From Cephalothrix spiralis (taxonomy: Eukaryota; Nemertea; Palaeonemertea; Archinemertea; Cephalotrichidae): 10,200 bases of DNA. Of this stretch, positions 1 to 6,845 are shown piece after piece. Made by a program: the position numbers and the translations under genes. Every line of letters starts with the position of its first letter. The stretch's first letter is position 1. Under the pieces are notes generated by a model, which made no database searches, was not told the DNA's origin, and saw only the letters and a list, made by a program, of their open reading frames with translations. Where the stretch lies: contig JAUCNG010415800.1 in the NCBI GenBank assembly GCA_032353305.1, forward strand, positions 1 through 10,200, written 5' to 3'.

Positions 1-80
1 TGCAGACTTTGCCGTCAATTTGCAGACTATGCAGTGTAAATGCCGACAATTTGCAGTGTTTGCAGTCAAATTGCAGACTG
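1..80. repeat. Degenerate short tandem repeat with TGCAG/TGCCG core
   Basis: About eight copies of a 9-12 base unit built on TTTGCAGAC, TTTGCAGTG and AATGCCGAC run from the window edge to about 80. Unit length and sequence drift, so this is an old minisatellite or the edge of a larger array continuing upstream of the window. Confidence 0.6.
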
Positions 81-887
81 TTATTTTTGTTGGGGTATAA
101 GCAATAAATAAAAAATAAATTAAATTAGTTTAGGCGCACGCAAACATATACAGGGTCTATAACGCAAGGCTTCCAGTGTCCAAGAATATCAAGACGTCGC
201 GCACCGTGCATGTCGAAAACCCAAGGAATTTCGTCATTGTTATGAAATGAATATTACACCGATTTGAAGTTGGTGGCCGGCCATTTATTGCACCGGCCAC
301 TTTTTTATCTTGCTTTTTTGTTTAACAGAGATAATTAATTCTGAGTTTTTGTGTGGTATAATATTATATTCACTTGTTAATCATATAGCTTTTTTATTCA
401 CATCAGTGAATATTACTCATATGAAACCTTTTTTATTAGAACAAATCTGACATAATTATTGAAATTCTTAGAATGCAGATAGTATACCAATTTGAAACTT
501 TCTACTGTTTGTGTATAATCATGTACTATAGGGGAATCCAATCTACCTGAAGTAGATTTGCTTTTACTTTCCCATGTAGACTTTAATTGGGTGTGTTTTA
601 ATTGTCGACCAGATAGCGGAAAATAAGAGAGAGAATCCACTTGTAGATAAAAGGTGATAAAATATACATGTATGTCACAGTGTCACTGACAGAATATGAT
701 ATATGGTTATGTGACATGATTTATGAAAGATCTATTTAACGGAAAATTATACTAAAAAGTTACGTCTTTATATATAATTATAAGAAAAATTGTAACTAAA
801 AAAGTAACAAAAAAATCCACTGACACAAGATATTCCAGTATGTGTAAACAAAGTTACAAGGGGACGGTTATCTCACAGGAAAAAGTC
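81..887. other. AT-rich flank without a recognised gene
   Basis: No exon of the vWD gene is seen here; in particular, the missing first part of the vWD domain is absent. The interval holds an 8-bp GC-rich inverted repeat at 273-300, GTGGCCGG...CCGGCCAC, followed by a T run. It also holds a somewhat GC-richer stretch at 134-250 with a 38-codon open frame of no recognised family. The rest is A/T-rich sequence with short imperfect palindromes. Confidence 0.6.
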
Positions 888-1290
888 AATTAAGAGTTTG
901 TCCCAGCAAAATTCTTTGGTAGGAACGTTATTTAGGGTCCAACTAATCAGTTCTAGTAAAAAAAAAATTCAGCCTTTGAAATCTGCGCATTCGCAGTCAA
1001 GTTTTTGCACTGCGCATGCGCGAATCAGAAAAACAACAGCGGATATATCGGTGGTCTGAATCGCACCTTTTATTGGCAATTTTGGCTTAATTTGCTGGGC
1101 TGGTATTGGTTTTAGGCTATATTACCAATAGATATAAACATGACCCTAAACTATAACAATCTGGACTGCGCATGCGTAGATCTCGAAAACTGTCGAAAGG
1201 CGGAATTTGTTTTTTACTAGAACGCTGATCAGTTCAACCCTAAATATCGTTCCTTCCAAAAGTTTTTTTCTGGAGAACAAACTCTTGATT
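888..1290. mobile_element. MITE with long (about 80 bp) imperfect terminal inverted repeats
   Basis: The left arm (888-970) matches the reverse complement of the right arm (1203-1290) over roughly 80 bases with small gaps. Shared blocks are AAGAGTTTGT, AGGAACG, ATTTAGGGT, ATCAG and TTCTAGTAAAAAA. The roughly 240-base centre has no coding capacity, so this is a non-autonomous element. Each half of the centre carries a copy of ACTGCGCATGCG (1009-1020 and about 1166-1177). Target-site duplications are not clear, so the superfamily is unassigned. It lies directly beside a decayed copy of another MITE. Confidence 0.8.
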
Positions 1291-1308
1291 TTTTAACACC
1301 GTTTAAAA

Positions 1309-1728
1309 AATACGCCTTTCAGAGCATTACTTTTACTCCCGAATAAAACAGATTTGGTACATAAGGGAGCTACGACGATTCTCCTGAAAAACCTCTGGTC
1401 TCATTTTCCTCACCCTAAATCCCATACTAAATCGAGAGAATGCTATTTTCAATCATTCTAAAATTAATCTGGAATATTTTCAGTGCATGTCGATTTTTGA
1501 TAAACTTTTTTTCTGAATAGTAAATTGAATAAGAAATTTAGAAAAATTAAAAAGTCGAAAATTTTTTACAAACATTCATTGTTTTCCTCCCGAGACAAGA
1601 CGTCCATTTATAGTGGGATTAACCTCCTAGTTAAACTTTTTCGTCCTTTGGGAAAATTGATGTAGCTCAGTTGTTGTTACCGGTAGATAGATTTGCACCA
1701 AAATCACTAGAAATATTGGGACACCCTG
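1309..1728 (+). mobile_element. Decayed copy of the CAGGGTGTCCC MITE family (copy A)
   Basis: This stretch aligns with 6921-7331. Shared blocks include TACGCCTTT, GAGAGCAT/CAGAGCAT, CCCGAATAAAACAGA, GGGAGCTAC, GAAAAACCTCTGGT, AATTGATGTAGCTCAG and the terminal GGGACACCCTG. The right end is intact and is followed by TA (1729-1730). The left terminal repeat is missing and about 100 bases near the right end are deleted relative to the other copy. The element ends 45 bp before the exon A acceptor. Confidence 0.85.
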
Positions 1729-1773
1729 TATAAGCTACAAATTAATTAAATTTTTCTTCTTAAATATTTTTAG

Positions 1774-1946
1774 GTGTTGACCTTTACCTTGGTGATGAGA
1801 GAATAGCATTACGTCACACAGTTGAGGGACCACTTGTAGCCTTCAATGGAGAACAAATTAAACTTCCTGCTCACGTTGGTGGTGTTATTGTGCGAAAGGT
1901 TGCTCATTATATTTATTTGGAAGTATCCAAACCATACACGTTTAAG
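1774..1946 (+). CDS. Exon A: middle of a vWD domain
   Basis: This is an internal exon encoding residues 1-57 of the visible protein. It begins with two bases that complete a split codon (phase 1) and then reads VDLYLGDERIALRHTVEG and onward, ending SKPYTFK. The acceptor is a T-rich tract ending ATTTTTAG and the donor is AAG|GTACGT, so it ends in phase 0. The other two frames hit stops within the exon. The pattern of alternating hydrophobic beta strands (VDLYLG, PLVAFNGEQIKLP, GGVIVRKVAHYIYLEV) is that of the middle of a vWD domain, just before the conserved WDG segment encoded by the next exon. The first part of the domain, including the usual GDPHYxTFDG motif, is not visible between 1 and 1773, so it must lie in an upstream exon outside the window. 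There are no cysteines here, as expected for this part of the fold. Confidence 0.85.
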
Positions 1947-2002
1947 GTACGTTTTATTTATGACGTAAAAAAATCCACAATATAATCAAAACAGAGATTT
2001 AA

Positions 2003-2345
2003 CATGGTGACTACAGAGTCGGGGAAACCTTAAAAGTCAGGGAATTGACAATTGGTCAGGGACGGGGAATTCATCTTTGTGGTCAGGGAAAATTTTCTGA
2101 AATACAAAAATATGTTGTGCCTTATAATTAAAAACTCAAAATTTAATCTGTTAAAATTTAAATAAAAAGATGAGACTAGCGGTTTGAATTTGTTAACTTT
2201 AAGTGGATCTGTTTGTGTACAGAAAGTTGCAAATTTTCGCTTTCATTATCTGATATTTCGATAATAAAAAATTAAGAATGTCAGGTAAAATATCGAAAGT
2301 CGGAAAGTCAGGGAAAATGATTACCTTAACTCTGTAGACACCCTG
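2003..2345. mobile_element. Non-autonomous element with CAGGGTGTCTACAGAGT-type termini and internal GTCAGGGAA repeats
   Basis: The left end CATGGTGACTACAGAGT and the reverse complement of the right end, CAGGGTGTCTACAGAGT, match at 15 of 17 positions. The right end is followed by TA, and the left is preceded by AA, possibly a mutated TA duplication. Inside, the motif GTCAGGGAA or a close variant recurs near 2036, 2055, 2080, 2280 and 2308, clustered at the two ends. The ends share CAGGGTGTC with the MITE family at 6846-7331, suggesting related transposases. There is no coding capacity. Confidence 0.75.
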
Positions 2346-2456
2346 TAATTAACACGATTTTCTTGTCTTGACGAAGACCAGAGGTTAAAAGAAGTGTTTT
2401 GAAACAATTGTTACCGTTATATCTCTTTATTTTTTAATTCCTTTCCTCAACTGAAT

Positions 2457-2720
2457 TAAATATACTTTAGTTTATTGGCAGCAAAATTAGCACGATAAAT
2501 ATAACCGATCAAAATCCATTGACTACTTCCATTACAAATCTTCAATTTGCGCGACCTCTAAAAGTGAAAAATCCAGCTTGGTAGTTACGTCAGGGGACTA
2601 AGATCTCGCCGGAAATCTATCGTCGGAACATTCCTCTCCTCGACGTAGCGTCTTTTGCATGATTGGAATTGTCAGTGGATTTATCGTGCTAAGGATCTCA
2701 TTAAGCTTTAGTATATTAAT
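2457..2720. repeat. Decayed fold-back (inverted-repeat) element
   Basis: TTAGCACGATAAAT (2487-2500) is repeated perfectly in inverse at 2679-2692. Weaker matches continue both outward (TATACT...TTTAG against CTTTAGTATA) and inward (ATCCATTGAC against GTCAGTGGAT). This suggests an old MITE of about 260 bp. No clear target-site duplication is seen. Confidence 0.55.
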
Positions 2721-2759
2721 TCGGTTAAGAAAAAGGACTGCAAAATTAAGAGAAATTGA

Positions 2760-2907
2760 GGAACCGTTTCATACCCACGCAATCCAGTCTTGAGCTCTGG
2801 GTATAGATCAGACGGTTCCAGATGGGATCGAACCCACGTCAATGAAATCATCATGATATCGATATGTCCATTAGGTAGGACACCTCAACCGTCTGAGCTA
2901 ACCAGGC
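2760..2907 (-). mobile_element. tRNA-derived SINE, minus strand (copy 1)
   Basis: Read on the minus strand, 2907 to 2824 is tRNA-like. It has an A box TAGCTCAGACGG (complement of 2889-2900), a possible anticodon arm with TGTCC/GGACA pairing, and a B box GGGTTCGATCCC (complement of 2824-2835). The gap between A and B boxes is about 20 bases longer than in a normal tRNA, so it is not a functional tRNA gene. Downstream lies a non-tRNA body containing GACTGGATTGCGT (complement of 2777-2789), shared with the second SINE. The body also folds: GGAACCGT (2760-2767) pairs with ACGGTTCC (2812-2819), and TACCCA with TGGGTA nested inside. Confidence 0.75.
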
Positions 2908-3063
2908 AAAATCAAAGGAAGTGGCTATAACGGTTTGGTGTGTAATGAACAAAGTTCATGCTGAGGGCATGTTAGCTATTCGATATTATTAAAGCCTGCT
3001 GATTAGAGTAGCTAGCCGATAAGAAAGTTCCCAGGTTGACATGCGACTTGCTTAGAACACGTG

Positions 3064-3189
3064 TCGATGCAAATCGTTAACCACCCATATTTCGGCCCCA
3101 TCCCGCTTAAAAACCTGGCAGACGGACCCAAACCCCATCGACCCTTATATTTTTACGCGGGTTTGAGCCGAATTAACGATTTGCATCGA
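3064..3189. repeat. Nested perfect-arm hairpin insertion
   Basis: TCGATGCAAATCGTTAA (3064-3080) and its exact inverse complement (3173-3189) form a 17-bp stem. Nested inside are TTCGGC (3092-3097) with GCCGAA (3167-3172), and CCCGCTTAAAAA (3103-3114) with TTTTTACGCGGG (3150-3161, 11 of 12). A direct copy of TGCAAATCGTTAAC occurs at 3068-3081 and 3206-3219. No counterpart exists in the right arm of the surrounding fold-back, so this looks like a later insertion or local hairpin duplication. Confidence 0.75.
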
Positions 3190-3272
3190 AAAGATCAAAA
3201 CATCTTGCAAATCGTTAACTATCTCGAGTACTGTATGAGTCTAAAGGAGTATGGAATTATCAATTTTACATC

Positions 3273-3491
3273 CCATAGAAAGGGTGTTTATGGATCACTT
3301 TTCTGCCGATAGAAAAGGCGTTTAATGGATCACCTTTCTACCGATAGAAAGGGCGTTTATGGATCATTTTTCTACCGATAGAAAGGGCGTTTATGAATCA
3401 CTTTTCTGCCGATAGAAAGGGCGTTTATGAATCACTTTTCTACCGATAGAAAGGGCGTTTATGGATCACCTTTCTGCCGATAGAAAGGGCG
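3273..3491 (+). repeat. 34-bp minisatellite, about 6.5 copies
   Basis: The unit is GATAGAAAGGGCGTTTATGG followed by ATCACTTTTCTRCC, 34 bases, repeated in tandem with few substitutions; one unit is 35 bases. Variation is mostly R in TCTRCC and GGATC versus GAATC. At each unit junction CCTTTCT or TTTTCT, RCCGAT and AGAAAGG can form a 6-7 bp stem with a 6-base loop. A diverged inverted array of about 1.5 units lies at 3971-4020 on the other arm of the host element. Confidence 0.95.
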
Positions 3492-3577
3492 ATTTTAGTG
3501 ATTACGTTTATTAAAGACCATTTAATGTTTTAAACTACGAAATTCAATGGTTAAATTGGTTTATCTACGCTAAGACT

Positions 3578-3646
3578 CATATTTTGCCCTTCCCCCGCGT
3601 AAAAACCTGGGAGACGGACCCCAACCCTATCGACCCTTATATTTTT
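3578..3646 (+). repeat. Direct second copy of the 69-bp core found at 3086-3154
   Basis: This stretch is identical at about 59 of 69 positions to 3086-3154, without gaps. The most conserved part is TAAAAACCTGG, AGACGGACC, and ATCGACCCTTATATTTTT. The copy lies in the centre of the composite fold-back and lacks the 17-bp flanking arms. Confidence 0.8.
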
Positions 3647-3798
3647 GAAAGCTTATGGATAGGTTAGTTTTGCAACTGATATTTAAATTTGCATGGCGTC
3701 ATTTTTAAGCCCCTAGCGGCAAAAAACTTATTTCCTCCCTATGAGTACAGAAAAATTGGCTTAATTTACAGACAAGTTGCATATTTGAAATCAGCAAC

Positions 3799-3875
3799 GT
3801 TAATATCATTAAAATGGGTGGTTAATTATTACGCAAAAATTTCGATAACTAACCACCCATTTTAATATGATTAAC
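3799..3875. repeat. 26-bp-arm hairpin
   Basis: Bases 3799-3824 (GTTAATATCATTAAAATGGG then TGGTTA) and 3850-3875 are inverted copies at 23 of 26 positions, with a 25-base loop. The inner part TAACCACCCAT also occurs at 3078-3088 next to the other hairpin, so the two may share an origin. Confidence 0.8.
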
Positions 3876-4257
3876 ATCGTAGATTTTAAATATACTATAA
3901 CTGTTTAACTGTAACTTTTAAAGCCAATTTAATTTCTTTAATTAACAACCTGTAGAAGAGTAATCACTGAAACGCCCTTTCTATCGGCAGAAAAGTGATC
4001 AATAAACGCCCTATCTATGGGGTGTAAAAGTTGATAAATCCATACTCCTTTGAGTTTGTTTGATCAACGGTGACATGAGTCTACGAGGCCGATCACATGT
4101 CAGTCCGGGAACCGCTTAACCGGCTACTCTTATACATGCAATGCACTTATCGAATAGTTATACAAATTTTCTATGTGCATCAGTGCATGAACTGTTTTTC
4201 ATTACATACCAAGCCGAGACAATTTAGTGCGTTGCAATTGTCTTTGATTTTACATTA

Positions 4258-4370
4258 ACGCAACCCAGTCTGCAGCATAGGGCGACAGCGTACGAGAGAT
4301 GGATCGAATGGGGGTTCAAACCCACGACCATGAGATTACTAGTCTCATGCTTTACCATATGAGATAACCG
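4258..4370 (-). mobile_element. tRNA-Lys-derived SINE, minus strand (copy 2)
   Basis: On the minus strand the head reads like tRNA-Lys. It has a D-arm region ending GGTAAAGC, anticodon-stem halves TGAGA and TCTCA, then GGTCGTGGGTTTGAACCCC with a B box (complement of 4311-4323). The loop has lost the Lys anticodon (CTAGTAA), and the acceptor stem is not paired, so this is a SINE head rather than a tRNA gene. The body contains GACTGGGTTGCGT (complement of 4258-4270), which matches copy 1 at 12 of 13 positions. The resemblance to tRNA-Lys is from memory of the family; a covariance search would settle it. Confidence 0.78.
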
Positions 4371-4675
4371 TTTTTTTTACGAAATCATGAAGCCCGCAAT
4401 TTTCGCTTTTTAGCGTCAAAATAAAAAAAATTTAGGACTAGGTCAAGAAACTTAAAAGTAAAACAATTGGAAGTGGCTACTTATTTTTTATAAATTAAAC
4501 CTTGAGCACCTCCAACACAAATTTATAAAAAATCATGTCGATACACGGGGGAGGGGATAAAACCAATCCGTTAATTGTTCTAATCGACTGTTTTTTTCCA
4601 ATGATGTTATTTATTCAAATTGATTTGATTGACGAGACCTTTCTAATCAATAAAAAATATTCTTTTATTTTACAG

Positions 4676-4856
4676 CTTACATGGGATGGTGAAGATGGTA
4701 TCATGATCGATGCTGATGAGGGTCTCAGAAACAAAACTTGTGGACTCTGTGGGAATTTCAACGGTTTACCCAACGACGACTTCAAAGGCAAAGACGGAAA
4801 AATGTCAGTTAGTGCCCAGCATTTTGCAGAGAGCTGGAAGCTCCAAGAAGTTGGTG
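4676..4856 (+). CDS. Exon B: C-terminal part of vWD with CGLCGN motif
   Basis: This exon encodes residues 58-117 plus the first base of codon 118. It opens in phase 0 after the acceptor TTTTATTTTACAG and ends at GGTG|GTAAGT in phase 1. It starts LTWDGEDGIMIDADEG, which continues exon A exactly as in vWD domains (a strand, then WDG). It then carries the family hallmark CGLCGNFNG at residues 79-87, followed by NDDF at 90-93. In vWF-type D assemblies this Asn/Asp-rich region lies at a calcium site, and the CGLC pair is the vicinal cysteine motif linked to disulfide exchange during multimer assembly. That role here is inference from the family. NKT at 76-78 is a potential N-glycosylation site. 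The end of the exon (AQHFAESWKL) matches the usual close of vWD. Open frames on the opposite strand here are shadows. Confidence 0.93.
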
Positions 4857-5862
4857 GTAAGTTCATTTAAAAGTCTTCCCTGGCCTCAGTTTTATTTTTC
4901 AACTTTAGGTCCAGACCACTAATTGACAATATTTTACATCAGGAATATATACACAGGAATATGAAATGAAATTTCCGAGCAACTCCTATACATAATCAAA
5001 ACAAAAACGTTACATCTATAGCACCGCTTATTTTTCCTCTATGCTCTACAATTAGTCGCTTAGTTATATGTTAATCACTCAAGGTACATAAATGGCCGTA
5101 TTCGTAACCGTTTAGGTATGTCCGGCATCATTACGAAGCTCAGCTGCGGAACCGTTCGGGTTTATCATTGATTGATTGGTTTACGAAGCTACGAAATCCA
5201 AACTCCACGTGTTTAACTACTACTAAAATAGATTTGTAGACTATTCTTTTATAACCTTTTGTAAACAGTCGAACAAAATTGGAGATATGTCAAATACCCG
5301 TCTTACAAATTAATCGATAACTAAGCGAATAATTGAAGGAATCGAATTGGGTTTTTTGTACAGTATAGAAGAGAGATAAGCGCTGCTATAGATGTAACGG
5401 GTTGTTTTCGATATTGTCTAGGAGCTGCCTGATATATTTTCAAAGTTTACATAAAAATTGAAAATTTCATTTCATATTCCTGTGTATATATTCCTGTTTA
5501 TATAAATATAAAAACCTTTTGTTGATCACATTTTGATAGAATGATTGATTTGCTTAGAATTTTAAAAACATCCTGTCACGACACATCTTTGCATATCAAA
5601 TCGATTGTTTATTGAATTTTTGTATACTTTTATTCACTAAGGGGATGCTCAGTTGCATCTGTATCATCCCTGTTGCGTAAACTAGAAAAATCACTTGCAC
5701 GAAACAAAAATATAAGGTTGTAGATCTTTACCATGTCATGTTTTTGATCGATACGCGAATATTTAATTTTCAGTCAAAGAGGCGGCAAAATCTCTATCTT
5801 ATATAACAATAACCTTTAATCATAGATTCAAGAAATTATTTTGTTTTATCTATATATTCCAG
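4857..5862 (+). other. Intron between exons B and C (phase 1)
   Basis: The intron runs from GTAAGT to ATATTCCAG. More than half of it is one MITE (4940-5496). The remaining 366 bases, 5497-5862, are AT-rich; I see no repeat, RNA gene or coding signal in them beyond the T-rich tract before the acceptor. Confidence 0.85.
4940..5496. mobile_element. 557-bp MITE with perfect 35-bp terminal inverted repeat
   Basis: The left terminus CAGGAATATATACACAGGAA (continuing to 4974) is matched perfectly by the reverse complement of 5462-5496. After a stretch present in only one arm, similarity resumes with blocks such as CTCCTA, CGTTACATCTATAGCA, CGCTTAT and CGCTTAGTTAT. The total inverted-repeat region is therefore well over 100 bp per side. 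The centre has no coding capacity. A clear target-site duplication is not visible. Confidence 0.88.
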
Positions 5863-5993
5863 CAACATGCCCTGATGAGAGACCAGATCCAAATACTTGT
5901 GGTAATATCAAAGGACATAGCATTCAAAAGAAGGAAGCTGAGAAACTTTGTGTCCATTTAATGAAATTGGATATGTATAAACCATGCCATCCG
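5863..5993 (+). CDS. Exon C: vWD-C8 linker and first part of C8
   Basis: This exon encodes the rest of codon 118 (G|CA, Ala) and residues 119-161. The acceptor is TATATATTCCAG and the donor is CCG|GTACGT, with phase 1 at entry and phase 0 at exit. It reads TCPDERPDPNTCG, a short two-cysteine linker typical after vWD, and then KKEAEKLCVHLMK...KPCHP, which is the start of a C8 domain. Cysteines lie at exon residues 2, 12, 29 and 41. The following exon begins FVDPYPY, completing the C8 signature PCHPxVDPxxY across the splice junction. That match is strong support for the junction. C8 packs against vWD and TIL in the D-assembly. The exon is too short to stand out as an open reading frame and was found by phase and motif continuity. 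Confidence 0.9.
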
Positions 5994-6069
5994 GTACGTT
6001 GATTTCAAAGATATAAACACAAATAAATCATTTGACTTAACCTGAATTTCCAAGACACCGGCTCCAGAT

Positions 6070-6520
6070 CTGCTGTAGGAAGGTAAACCGCGGTAACTCT
6101 GTTTTCATCGAACCGAGAAAAAAGACAATTTGTAAATCGATTTTGTAAAGGATTCCAATCTTAAATAAAGTTACTGTAATTAATTTCACCAATTAAATGA
6201 CAGGCCTCAATAGTTCTCATAAAATTTTAGGATATCCTAGAATATGACCAATCCTCCTAAAATCTCCTTAAATATGATCATTTGTCCTAAAATCTCTTAA
6301 AATCCTATTGTTTCTAGATTTGATTAAAATGGTATAAAAAATTATAAAAAATTTATCACCTCGCTTCGCTCAGCATTAAGTTTTATCGCTTATGGTTATT
6401 TGTGAAAAAGCAGGTGCCACAAATGAAAATATTATTATGGTTACTGAGAGTCTCTAAAATTAATTATATGTATACATTTTCGCAAAAAGTGAGTTACCGC
6501 GCTTTACCTTCCTACGGCAG
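6070..6520. mobile_element. 451-bp MITE with 30-bp terminal inverted repeats
   Basis: CTGCTGTAGGAAGGTAAACC and the following ten bases (6070-6099) match the reverse complement of 6491-6520 at 28 of 30 positions. AGAT occurs on both sides (6066-6069 and 6521-6524) and may be the target-site duplication. The interior has a two-copy repeat of about 30 bases (6240-6298) built on AATATGA...TCCTAAAATCTC. There is no coding capacity and no family assignment. Confidence 0.82.
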
Positions 6521-6845
6521 AGATACCCACTAAATTTTCAGCAGTAGATTTGTAACGATTCAACTTATGGAAACTTCTCAATTTCTCATGAACTTCCTGA
6601 CGTCTAGAAATCCCTTAGGTTCTTTAGAACACCCACCAACCCCACAGTGTTGTAAACAAATTCCAGACAACAACCCCTAAAGTAATTAATTCAGCGCGGC
6701 ATTTGATAGTATTAGAGTGTTCAAGATATATATTTTAACCTACAAGATGGGTTGATTCAAAAAAAATATTTGCCCCAAAATACGCCATGACCATTTTCAA
6801 GAAATAAAATCTGAGTGGGTCTCATTCTCGTAAACTTCTCTTATA

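Larger units (their letters stand above)
2935..4212. mobile_element. Composite fold-back element with minisatellite-bearing arms
   Basis: The two sides of this 1.3-kb segment are inverted copies of each other. Matching blocks run outside to inside. TTGGTGTGTAATGAA (2935-2949) pairs with 4198-4212, GTTCATGC (2954-2961) with 4185-4192, and CTATTCGATA (2976-2985) with 4148-4157. An AAAGGAGTATGG block near 3242 pairs with 4040-4052, a CCCATAG junction follows, and a TAGTGATTAC block near 3495 pairs with 3959-3970. The arms are unequal: the left carries about six and a half copies of a 34-bp repeat plus an inserted hairpin, and the right only about one and a half copies. This resembles Foldback-type elements, whose long inverted repeats contain tandem repeats. 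No transposase is present. Confidence 0.75.
1947..4675 (+). other. Intron between exons A and B (phase 0), repeat-filled
   Basis: This 2.7-kb intron runs from GTACGT to TTTTACAG. It carries, in order, a CAGGGTGTC-type inverted-repeat element, a decayed fold-back, a SINE, a composite fold-back element with minisatellite, and a second SINE. No coding exon is visible inside it: the exon A to exon B junction is already continuous in frame and in family alignment. The stretch 2347-2456 and the stretch 4381-4675 hold no recognised feature apart from low-complexity A/T tracts. The plus-strand open frame at 3061-3312 is an accident of the repeats. Confidence 0.85.

Noticed and set aside
273-307. GC-rich hairpin GTGGCCGG...CCGGCCAC followed by a T run, like a rho-independent terminator
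   Set aside because: The window is eukaryotic with spliced exons, and no bacterial gene lies upstream. The hairpin is more likely a small palindrome or repeat remnant.
413-640. Minus-strand 75-codon open frame
   Set aside because: It has no domain pattern, signal peptide or neighbouring exon logic, and lies in AT-rich flank, so it is consistent with chance.
1662-1702. GATGTAGCTCAGTTG resembling a tRNA A box, followed by GCACCA
   Set aside because: It lies inside the decayed MITE copy A, the same motif in copy B lacks the following bases, and there is no B box.
3061-3312. Plus-strand 83-codon open frame
   Set aside because: It runs through the hairpin insertion and into the 34-bp minisatellite; its content is repeat sequence.
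4535-4675. Upstream extension of exon B to an ATG at 4535
   Set aside because: The in-frame extension crosses a good acceptor (TTTTACAG at 4675), and its hydrophobic sequence has no counterpart in vWD domains. Exon A already supplies the preceding residues.
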